A stretch of 64,000 nt of DNA from Galaxea fascicularis (Eukaryota > Cnidaria > Anthozoa > Scleractinia > Euphylliidae), in NCBI GenBank assembly GCA_948470475.1, contig OX419344.1:20493725-20557724 (forward strand). The letters run 5' to 3'. How positions within the stretch are numbered: position 1 is the stretch's first letter; each line of letters opens with the position of its first letter. Both the position numbers and the translations under genes were made by a program. Positions 21,901-33,900 of the stretch are shown piece by piece. Under the pieces are notes generated by a model. It ran no database searches, had not been told where the DNA came from, and saw only the letters and a program-made list of their open reading frames with translations.

Positions 21901-24900
21901 CCAACTCCAGAAACAGAGATAATGAAATATCGTTCCATTAATTGTAACATCTGATTCTTTTGGTCTTTTCAGGCTTTCCTCTGGTGTTGATGCAGCCATG
22001 TTTCTTTTCCATTGCAAAGATGTCAGTAGTAGTAACCACATATGCAACGTCACTCAGTACAGTGGGAAATTTGAAAAAATTTCTGTTTTAAGATTCCTTC
22101 AGAGCCAAACACTTCCAAAATATGTAAGTGAGCTTTAGGCATCACTTCCTTTGAAAATTCTGAGACTTGTCCGTGGATTTAGTAAAGTGCAAACCTTTTC
22201 TTTGTCAATTACTTTCAATTAAAATTCTCTTCATTGAACTTTAAAATCACACAAATTGTTTCTTATGAAAATCAATACATAACAATATAAGATTATTAAA
22301 ATTGAAATTCTGAATTCTAAAATTCGAAATTTAAGGAATAAGATATGTTCCTGCTAAGTATATTTATGAAAGAATTGTGAAACTGGTAGTTTTAATAGAA
22401 GGCATACCGAACATTCGCTTTTTTCTGTGGAATCATTAGTATTGAGCAAAATAATAGTGACAAAGTGTCTTTTTAAACAATGACTGACTGACTGACTGAC
22501 TGATTGACTGACTGACCGACTGACCGACTGACCGACTGACCGACTGACCGACTGACCGACTGACTGACTCACTGACTCACTGATTCCATCAACATCCACA
22601 GAATGGATAGGACCAAGTCATACCATCCATGTTCTACACCACTGATCTAGTGTTTATGTCCTGGTGTGACACTTCTTATGACTGACTTTCATTTTTTTTG
22701 TGTGTGTGTGTGTACTTTAAAACCCTTTCAGGTTGTCCTTCCTAGTAACAGAACAACCATCTATGATTCACTACAGCTAACTATCAACAGAGTGTTTGTG
22801 TTCAGTGATGTGATTTACAGTTTTCAGACCAAAGAACTGGAACAAATGGTCGTGGATTTCCAAGGCTCTGTTGGAGTCATTTTAGTTGATATGTAAGTTT
22901 TTATGTTTGATCTAAAAATCTTTAAGGTTTTCAAGACTGCTTAAATTGATTCATTTTTCCACTCATTGACCTTGACACAATTTCACATACAGTAGTATGC
23001 AGTGCAGCCAAGTTCATAGGAAAACTGCAAAAAAAAATTTAAAGGTTCCATCGTTGCAAATAGGCCTTTGGGTTCATCCAAAATAAAATAAAATGATGTC
23101 ATCATTTTATTTATTGATTTATTTACTTATTTATTTATTTATGTATTTATTCATCACCACATACATTCATAAAAGTTGCAGTGAATAATAGACTAAAATC
23201 TTACATAAGTTTGAATGATGATAATGATCAGTTCCAAGGGAATTCTGGGTAAAACCAGTCCTTTATGGGGGCAAGCGGTCTGGGGGAGCAGGGTTGGCGA
23301 AGTGGTGAGAGCGCTTGCCTTCCACCAATGTGTCCCGGGTTCGATTCCCGGACTCTGCGTCATAAGTGGGCTGAGTTTGTTGGTTCTCTACTCTGCTCCG
23401 AGAGGTTTTTCTCCGGGTACTCCGGTTTTCCCCTCCTCAAAAACCAACATTTGATTTGATTTGATTTGATTTGATTCGAGAATTGTAAAGAATTGTAAGC
23501 TTAAATTTGATTTGAGAGTTGTAAGAAATTAGAATTGTAAGGATTTAGAATTGTGAGAATTTACCGTTGTAAAGCGCTATGAGCAGTTGATGGAATAGCG
23601 CTATATAAAAGCATTAAATTAAATTAAATTAAAAATTAGAATTTCAAATTATGTCTTTAAATAGCCATTTGCCCCCGGTAAGGACTGGGTCTACCCACAA
23701 CTCACTCGGAACTCATCATTAGCGAAATGATGTATTACCTCACTTTGCCCCTTAAACATTTAAATCTTCAATATCAACACGTGATATTGCAATATTGCAA
23801 TATTGACTGGTGGATTGGAAGCTTATAGTGTACTTCATCTGTTCCTTTTTGTTCATCAGTGTTGAACACAATACTATTCTGTCGTCCTTTGGCCTGTCAG
23901 AGGAAAGTAATTTCCCAACAGCAGCTTTTGTACCTGTCAAGAGCAAAAATGATGACTTGGTAAGTGAAAGAGTACATAGACCCACATTGAACCTTTATGA
24001 ACGGCATGTGATATGAAAAAGATGAGAAGGAGAAACTGTCTTTTGACGGTTTGTTTAAGCTTCTCAAAAGGCAATAATTTTTGTTGAAGACATTCAATTT
24101 GCTTGGTGCAAAAGAGGCATTTTAGACTATTTGGCGTTTCATTCTTAGTTTTCCGGAGTAACCGGCTGAATAAAAGCCTCTCTGAGCAGAAACGAGAACC
24201 AACAAACTCAACCCACACATCTCATCGAGTTCGGGAGTCAAATCCGGGCCTCACCATTGCTTCCCTTAACGACCTTATAAAATGATTATCGTGTAGTTTA
24301 ACTTTAATTGCCTGTTAAATGTGTTTTCTCTAACTCTATTTCTTTTTTCTTAGACTTATACAGAATTGTACCCCGAGAATGTTGCGGTTTTCACGATTAA
24401 TAATCTAAAAGCGTTTATTAGTCCTTTGGTTTTTGACCCAGCAAACGAATATAGAAGAATAGGTTGGTTTCTTACTACTATGATCATCATCATTATTGTT
24501 ATTGTTTGTGGCAACATTGCAACATATTCCTTCCTAACTATTTGCAACGTTGGAGTTTGCGACTTGCTTTGGTTGTCCTTTGGTGCGGACGTACAGTCAC
24601 GTGACAACCAAAATTCCCGAGCAATATGGCAGTTATTTGTTTTTCTTACCAAATGGACTACGCGTGCGCAGGTTCGACACACCGAGCTCTGCTACTAATT
24701 CCGTCCCATAATTAAACGTTTTGGAGAATTTGAAACCATGTTTACAAGCTTTACTATTTCCATACCGCTAAACCAATCAAAACTCTGGAATTACATTATC
24801 CAATGACTGTACAGTGGAACCCCGTTAGTACGACCACCGTTGGCCATGAATTTTAACGGAGTGGTCGGATTGATGGTGTTTTCAAATAAGAAAATAAATT

Positions 24901-27900
24901 GGATTTTGCAATAAAAAGTGGTCGTGTTAACGGGGTGGTCGTATTGTGGTCGTATTGCGGGGTTCTACTGTTGTTATTGTTGTTTTTATTGTACATGTAA
25001 TCTGTGGATGTATTCCATTGGTTTTCATAGCTGAAGGGTCATCCCTGCAGAAGCTCAACTACGCAGAATACACGGATGCTATGAAGAGCACAGATACAAA
25101 TTACCTTCTATCTTCAGGGGTTCTGTTGGTAGTTTTTTGTGCAGAAGGTGCTGTACTCGTTGTGTTCAATTCAGGGTCGCCACGGACAGGGAAAAATTAG
25201 GGAAAAACAGATTTCTTCAAGGTCAGGGAAAAGTCAGGGAATTTTGCTTTGTCCAGCCATTTGGTTTGTGAAGGAGATTCCTCGGTATTAAAGGTGCTTT
25301 CCTTTCATAAAATCTCTGCAAAGGAATTGATTTATGTGCCTGAATTGCTGGTTTATTGCCCAAGGATTTGCCTTTGATGGTCAGTGAAAATTGGTCTTTG
25401 GTCAGGGAAATGTCAGCGAAATCTCGAGGAAGGGAAACTCTCAGGAATTTTTTTTTTAAATAAGTGGCAACCCTGATTCATATTAAACCCTATCAGAATT
25501 AAACGTCACGGCAAGCATGAAGTAAGCTAAAGTTAATGTATTTGTAAACTTCTCTTGAGCTTGCGTTGTGGAAAAATACAACAGTAACCATTTTTCTAAG
25601 TGAGGGCTAAATTAACAGTTACTGGTTAAATGTAATTGTTTGGGCTCGCATTTAGCTGGCGTAATTTAAATTTTCTCAAGCCGTGTTGTGCTGGCGAGTT
25701 CCAGAAATAAGGGACGAAACAGCTGCCCACGGTTGTAACCCTACTCTCATTGGTTTCTGTCGTGTTGGAATCTCGAAAAGTCAACTCTTTCACAGACTCA
25801 GCAATGCTTTTTTGTTTTGTTTGTATTTCAGTAAATTTCTTTCAGTATGTTTTGGAAATTACTTTGGACGGCTGTTTTCAGCCACAGACTTTACAAGTTT
25901 AGTTTGCGATTTTAGGTTTCATGACATCTAGAATGCAACGACATACATCCCAGTACAACTCGCGCCCACGAACGTCATCTTTGACTTTTGGGTAATTTTG
26001 AAGAAGAGCTTCCCTAGCCGACTGTCGGCCGACCTAATAATAATAATAATAATTAATAATTTAATAAGTATTTAACAAGTTTCAATACTTTACAATTCTT
26101 TGCAATTCTAAATTATTTTACAATTCTCAAATCAAACTAAATCAAATGAAATGTTGGTTTTTGGAGAGAGGGGAAAACCGGAGTACCCGGAGAAAAACCT
26201 CTCGGAGCAGAGTAGAGAACCAACAAACTCAGCCCACTTATGACGCCGAGCCCGAGAATCGAACCCGGGACACATTGGTGGAAGGCGAGCGCTCTCACCA
26301 CTGCGCCAACCCTGCTCCCCTGCGCCAACCCTGCTCCCCTATCGTCGGTAAGCTGTCGGCCGATAGTTGACCGACAAGTAACCGACGGGCTACCGACAGA
26401 TCAGTTCGACTGTACGAAAGGCTAACAAAAGTAACAAACTCTAAAGAGTAAGTAAGCTTATTAATCAAATTAAACAGTCCACGAACCGAAAACGTTTCAT
26501 CGTACGTTTCATCGTTCATTTGTACATGTGTTCTGATTTACAATAAAGGTTAGACAGCTTAGCCGACGAGTGTGCGGTAAATTTAACAATGGCTGTAAAA
26601 TCATATTTAATGTTGTTTTCTTCATAGATCATGAACAGTGCGAGAAATTCTCAAAAACAGTACGGCGCATGGTACGCACATTTGACAGGGCAGGAGAAAA
26701 AAGGCTGACTACTGCGTATGTGAAGACGCCATTACATAAAAAGGAATTCGTGAGTATTTTTTCACCACTCTATCTTTTTCTTTTTACTTCAGTTGCGGAA
26801 TGATTAGAACCACCTTTTACAGAATAGTAAACAGCACTTCTGCCAGGAGCTTTTATTTCAATGGTCACACTTTAGGATTATCCGGCCCCAGACTCAAAAG
26901 TTAGAACCCTTTGTGCAGCATAGCAACGGTACTGCAGGAAAGTAGGGCTCAGTAGCTTTCAGTTGAATGGTTACACTGTATGATTGAAGACTACTGCCCC
27001 CGGTAACTTTAGGATCTCATCATTTCAGAATCTCACAAGATAGAACTGTTTATAGCTAGCTAATTTATCCCTGCACGAACCCACTTGTGGTGCGATGACT
27101 GCATTATATGCTGAAGTCACTAGTTAGTCCTTCATTTTGTGTACTTTTTCCAATCAAACAGCATGGCAACAAAAAAGTATTTTCACTGACTAATTAGCTG
27201 CTATTTGAATGGTCAAATGACAAAACTGTACTCTGATTATTCAGTTAGCATTTTCATCATCCTCAGTTCGTCTTTTATTGATTGATTAATTTTTCAGGAG
27301 GGCGAAAAATTCCCTATGATCCGTCTTCATCTCATCCACTCTAGCGATTTTATTCAATACACTGGTAAACTGGAGTACGAAGCACTGATGGACTTTATAA
27401 CAGCTTCAGCCAGGTAAAATTTCGTGGAAAAAATTAAACCTTTCATTCTCATGTTTTTACCGTGTTTCCTATAGATTTCATGAATTCTGATTTCAATATT
27501 CAATTGCATCTGTGTAATTTACTGGAAGCCATATCAATCAAATTCGGTTACATCATACTTGTGTTTTTTTTACGGGGCTTTGAAATTGTTGATTTTTTAT
27601 CGTTGCCCAAGGGAGAAATTGGCACACTCTAAACCGCATCATATCACAGCGCCACACACATAACGAGAGCTAAGTGAACTTATTTTTTGTGGCTTGCAGT
27701 GTAACTTAGCTTGGTATCAACACATACAACCTTAGTATGGCATAACGTTGCGCGCCGTGACGTGACGTACGTGATGTCACGCGCATGGTGTCACGCAGTT
27801 GAAACAGCTCAACTAAAGAAATATATAAACTTCTAAAGTATCTGTTGACATTTCATTGTTTTGGTTTGTTTTGTTTAAGCATGAAGATGCCGGTATTGCT

Positions 27901-30900
27901 TCCCCCAAGTCTGTCTGATAGAGTACCGATTTCAATTCCTGACGATAAAGATGACGGAGATGTGTCTGACGAGTTGTCCGACTATACCGACTCCACTGAA
28001 GAACTAAGCAGCGATTCCTTACCGCGTATGTGATTAGTAACGTATTTCTCCTTGCGTTATCAGTGTACATGAAACTTGGATGTTGTAAGAAAATAGGGAA
28101 TAATCTATGTTTTGACCACCTCGTTCCAAAGGTCTGTTTTCTCCCCATCCCGTCCCTTCCCCTCCCGTCTCCCACTCGCTCTACGGGACGGGAAGAAGAA
28201 TGACCCTGGGAACGAGGTTGCCGTTTCAATACATCGTTCCCAATGATCAGTTCCAAGTGAATTATGGGTAGATCCAGTCCTTTGTGGAAGCAAACGGTCA
28301 AAATGACAATCTCATCCTACGTCTTAAAATGGCCGTTTGACCCACAAAGGACACGATCTACCCACAGTGCACTTTGAGCTGTTCAGTAGCCGGGTGGTGT
28401 ATACCTTTCACCCAAAATGAACTTCAGAAGTATCAAATCTTGGGAGGGTTGGGGGGGGGGGGCTTTTTTTCGCGAAGACTTGAAGAACTGACGTGTAGTT
28501 CCGTTACATTCTCCCGGCAATTCGGACCTTCTAGTCCTTATCAATTGACATTCTCATGACCATCTTACAGCTGAAGAGACTGAAGATGACGAGGTTTCTG
28601 CAGCAGTCCTGAAAGCCAAGCTCTCCGTTCTCCAAAGTGACCTGGTACCCGCTCTGACGGACAAGACATTTGATGTGGTCAGAAAAGAGAATGACTTGTT
28701 GGTTGTCGACTTCTTTCAACCATGTAAGCCGAAAGGAATATCTTTTTTAGCGAATTCCGCTTTTCAAACATGTATTATTCTTTCTTTTGGAGTCAGCTTT
28801 TTTAATAAGCATGAAACTTTGTACATTTATGTGCATTTACGGGGTTACACCTGGACATCGAACGTGTGGTCGAAAGCGGGTCTGTCATTAAGGGCCAGGG
28901 GCCGGGCATTTTCCCCTCGTATTTTGAAGTATATCCCCGGCTACTTTGACATAAAACCAGCATGTTGACATCACTACAGCAACTCGAATCCCTGGCAATT
29001 TTTTGTTTATTCCCACCTACTTCAAAAATTAGTGACAGCACTCCTAAGGGAAAGCTAGAATGAGGTGTATGATTTTCCCTATTCAACAAAAGCAGCTCTC
29101 AAAGGCTATAATTGGATGTCCGACTGGCTATCTTGCCAAACCAACGCATAAAGAGCTCGTTCAGAGTATTCTATGTAAAAAACGAGACCACAATTATACT
29201 GTTTCGTTTGCTTTCTCACATCTCAAGGGGATGCCCGTTGCAAAGCTTTCTCACAACTTTATGTTGATGCTGCAACTAGTCTAGGTAAGTAACTTTTAAA
29301 ACTGACAAATGAGTATCAACATGTAGATTCTCATTACAATTCTCACATATTTCATGTTACATGTAGGGAGAATTTGTATAAACATCAACTCAACTAATCC
29401 CAGGTGATCATTTCCGGTATTCTCATTCCCTGTATTACTGACAAACTAGTGATATGCTAAGGAGAAGATAGATGATGGTCAGTATTGGGCCACCAAGTTC
29501 AGCGATTGGCATTTTGTTCCCTTACTTTCTCACAGGGGTTTGTAGTCAACAGTCATTTTCGATTTTCTTCCTTTAGGCAGTTTAGATGTTGGCAATTTCG
29601 CGATCAAGTTAGCCCGTGTCAACTGTTTTGACTGGACTGATGTTTGTCAAAAGAATAACATCACAATTTACCCTACAATCAAGATGTTCCGGTAAGTAAA
29701 GTTTCATTTAAAACTTAGAATTACGTCACGAGTTTTAAATATTACTTTGGAAAAACTGAAAAAGATAATGGGAACAAAGAACTATAAAAACGCTTCTCAG
29801 GCTTAGGATGGCAAAGGTTTAGATGGACGCCAACTTACAAAAAATTGGGCCCACTTTTTCAAGTTCTTCACTTGTGCCATGGAAAAAATAACCAAATACA
29901 AATTATGGTTTGGTCTCGTTTTTAGAAAATAGCTTCATACCTTCTTTTGGTGTTGTAGAGACAATCGTTTCGGTTATAAGCAATGGTACGTTGAGTCTCC
30001 TTCGTAGCCGTTTTCTGGGATGTCACGCAACGCTACCCCCAAGCGCTTTGTCTTTGGTCTCATGGCCTGTATGTTTAATCAAGTAGTGATTTTACAAGGA
30101 GAAATAAGATGCTAGTCATAGTTAGAGCCTAGCAGATTGAAATTCCTTTATTTTGAAGCATTGAGCACCTTTGACCATTGTTTTGTTTTTGTTTTTGTTT
30201 TTTGGTGACCATGCTTAAAATTTATTGTATCCACTTATAAAGAGGCATGTAACGGCAGGGCCTTCGAAAACTAGCATTGTATCCTTGGGTTTCATCCAAA
30301 TTCTTTCATATCGTGGGCGACGAAATGGGCACAAAGATATAGTAAATAATCCCCTTTTAATTTCTGTCGTCTCTTTTTTTCTTACAGCAAAGGTTCCGAC
30401 GAATTGATTTACAATGGACCATTAGACAGTGATCACCTAACTAAAGCAGTTCTGTTGTAAGTATATTCTTGGCTTGCACTCACGTGACTTCCGATACAAC
30501 TTGCCATTTCCGTCCGCCATGTTGGTGTACCAAATACCGTACTCGAGTACCTGATACTTTTAATGGTCTTATTGTTCACCTTGGTTGTTTTGAGGTCTCT
30601 AAAAGGAATTATTGCGCGAGTTATATAGTATGAAAAAATATGAGGTAAAATTAATGTCCAAGTTGTAAATTTTACAATTTTACGTCAAATTTAGTCCAAT
30701 GTATGTTCCCCCTTCCGAATTCTTAGCTGACCTTATTTCGCGCACTAAACAACACTTTGTCAGTCGGTAAGCAAAATGTCTTAACTCACTTACGCTCTAA
30801 AAGATTACGATTACATACTTGCGTCCTGTCAGAGAAGGCTAGTTATTTATCTCATTTAAATCTGATTTGTTTCTGTTGAGGAAGGCTTTTCAAGGAGACA

Positions 30901-33900
30901 CTATACGGAAAGTGAAGACTCGACTTTCACATGCCCCTTTTAATGTTTTCCTACAGACTTCAACCAACTGTGCCCCTGGCCCTTAAGAGCAAGGATGAGG
31001 TGCAGATGTTTTTCCATGGTAGGCTACCCAAACTGGCAAAGAAAGTGACCGACATTGCTGTTATTGCCATGTTTAGCGATGAAAAAGACAAAGGTAGGAG
31101 TTAACGCCAAACGCGTTTTATGACGAAATTTAATGGCCCAGACAGAAAACTTAACCTATCTGAGTTTATTATCCGGGAATGGTTTGTGTGTTTGGCTTTG
31201 GTTTGGGGGGGGCGGGGGGAGGGAGGGGCGAGGGGACGGGAAAGCTGTCTCTACTTCCGTGATGTGGGAGGGGTGCCAGGGGGCGATATTGGGGCGGGCA
31301 GATAAGTCCTTAGATAGAGCTAGATCTCGGCAATTGTAGGACATTCACTTCTGTGGGAGTTTGTTGAAACGTTTAAATGTTTAATATTTCGCAGAATTTA
31401 GAGCCTTTGAAGCTGCAGCTCTGTCTCTTTACAGCAAGTTTTTGCTGGGCTATGTTACTGGTGAAACAGCAACTATCTTGTGAGTTGATATTCATCTCTT
31501 TCTTTTATCTGCTGTTTAAATGTTTTAGGTACCTGAAGTCTCTCAGCCGGTCGTTTATCCCATCGTCTTTTGTTCGGTTAAAATGTCAAGCCTCTTAACG
31601 GTTACATGAAGTTTATCGAACAGGAACTTACTGTTATGCTGTTTGTTTTGTGTGGTGGTTCCAAATTTTAAGTGTTCGGTTGAAATCCTAAAGTGTGATC
31701 ATTTTATGAAAGCGACTGTACATTTTAGTTTTCGTTGTTGTCATGCGCAGAGAGTACGACGCACCTCTCCGCTGGCCAGTCTGACCAGTTTCTTTCGCTT
31801 GTTAAGTAGTTGTGTGGATGACATCGTACCAGTTCAGTAGACGACTCTTTTTATTATTGTTATTATAAAATCTTCATGGTGCTCGAATCCGCAGATCCGC
31901 TGACTATGGCCTCAGACTTCCCTCGCTGTTGGTGTTCAAGCGAAACGACCCCTATCAGCCAGTGAGCATCTTTTCAGACGCGTTTACATCGGAGCACATT
32001 GTTGACTTTGTTCATCGATCAAACATACCCTCGTTTGTAAGTATCCGCAGTGAGACAGTGAGAGTGCTTTTCAGTCGACTATCTTTGGTTTTACCTCACT
32101 TCGCCCGACGATTGGTTGGAGAAAAGCGCGCCATTTTCTCAACCAATGGGAAACAAAACTACTACCAAGTTTGTACTTTATTGCTTCGATTTTCCGATCG
32201 GTCCATTTTCTTTTTTGCGTCTGCTCTGACTGGCTAGAGTAATTGAAAGGATGCCTGAAAATAACGACCTTTGGTAAATTGCCATATTCTCCGCCCAAAT
32301 TACCTTGTATTTGCTTCTGGATCACAAGGAGAATTTGACTTTACATCAAGTCACTTAGGACCTTATTCTGCGCGCATATATTTTGGCTTTGGTTTTACGA
32401 CACACAACTGCAAATCGCTGTAACGTTTTGCTTTGCTTTCAGTTACTCTCAAAACATTTCGCCTTTTTGCAGCTAACACTCAAGTTATTTTCCATAACTC
32501 AAACAGGGAGAGCTGACGCTATTTAATCTCCCAACGTATCTGACACACAAACGTCCCCTCCTAATTGTGTTCAGAGCTGACAGTGAAGACGCTTCCTTTA
32601 CTCCAATCATGACGAAAATGGCGCGTGACAGCTCCTTGCCTTCTGTCTTCCTTTGTTGGATGCCTGTGTAAGTAGCTATAAGCAAAGTTAGTCGAATATA
32701 CTCGACGTATTACAAAGTTTTTCGAGCGTCACCGAAGACTTCCGGAGATTTCCGAATTACTTTCGTGTTTTAGTTTTGAGTGAGGGGCCCGTTTCTCGAA
32801 ACTCCCGAAACTTTTCGGGTCTATTTCGGGTGCTATAATTTCCTACCTATCTCGAAAACGGAGATGTTTCCAGGTATGAAATTTTACGGCAAATCTACCC
32901 TTTCGTTACTTGAAATCATAGTAAAAGGCCAGGGTTTTAGAATGAGTGGATCGCAGTTTTTGAAATGCCTTTTCGGGCCTGAAAAGCCGGGTTTACGGGA
33001 CTTTCGAGAAACGGGCCCCTATAGCCTTAGTAGTCCAAACAGCGGATAACTCTATCCAGCGAATCAAATCTATCAGTTGCAACACATTTTATCCACTAGA
33101 TAAAACCACCGGAAAACGTCCGTTTGTTGCCTAAGAACTGCTGTATCCATTTTAATAGAAGCGTGCACGAGTGTAAGAAAGCGTTATTATAGTTGTCGTA
33201 TAAAAAAAAAAGACGAATATGTCTGTAAAAAGTTCTTTGGCGAAGATCACTCGAGGATTACCGACGACCACACGATGAATTCCGAATGAGGCAGGTGACT
33301 TTTCGGTTGTGACACGTTTTTCACAGTGACTTTTTTCTACATTAAATTAACATTTTAATCTTATTTCAGGTACTCAACTAATGATGTTAACGCCGAAATC
33401 TTGAAGACTTACACAGGCAGTAGCGATACTCTTCCAGCATTGGTTTTGGTGAACCACGACAAGGTTGGTCCAATGTTGATATTAATGAATAATCCGTCTT
33501 TAAAACTATGGAGTCTTGCCACCCAAGCCAGACACGTTGAACTTTGGGATATGTTGGTTCGGAAAATCGTTGCGATGTCAGGTTGAGAAAATGCGAGCGA
33601 AGTCAAACTTTCTTTTCTTCAGTTGTGTATCAAAAAAGAAAGCGTGTTATTTCATCCTTGATCGAAAGCATTGTTGTGATGAGGTCGCTAGAGTGGTTTT
33701 GAATTGAGTGTCGAAATTAATTCTAGTTTTCGTTGGTTCTGCTTTACTTCATTAAAAAGGAATAAGCTCATGTCATTTTCTTGACCAAAGAGAAGTGTCC
33801 AGAGGTAAAATCAAAATGTTCCCCATAGCTTTACAGGTTTTGTCGGTAGGACCACTGTTGTTGTTGGCGATGGACTTATTTCAAGCTTTGCTTTGTTTTA

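Noticed and set aside
22482..22580. CRISPR-like array
   Set aside because: A tetranucleotide repeat without spacers, in an animal intron.
22354..22599. Frame rich in Ser, Val and Gln repeats
   Set aside because: Translation of the GACT/GACC simple repeat.
27813..28301. 162-residue minus-strand frame
   Set aside because: Antisense shadow of TXNDC16 exon 27880-28025 continuing into MITEs.
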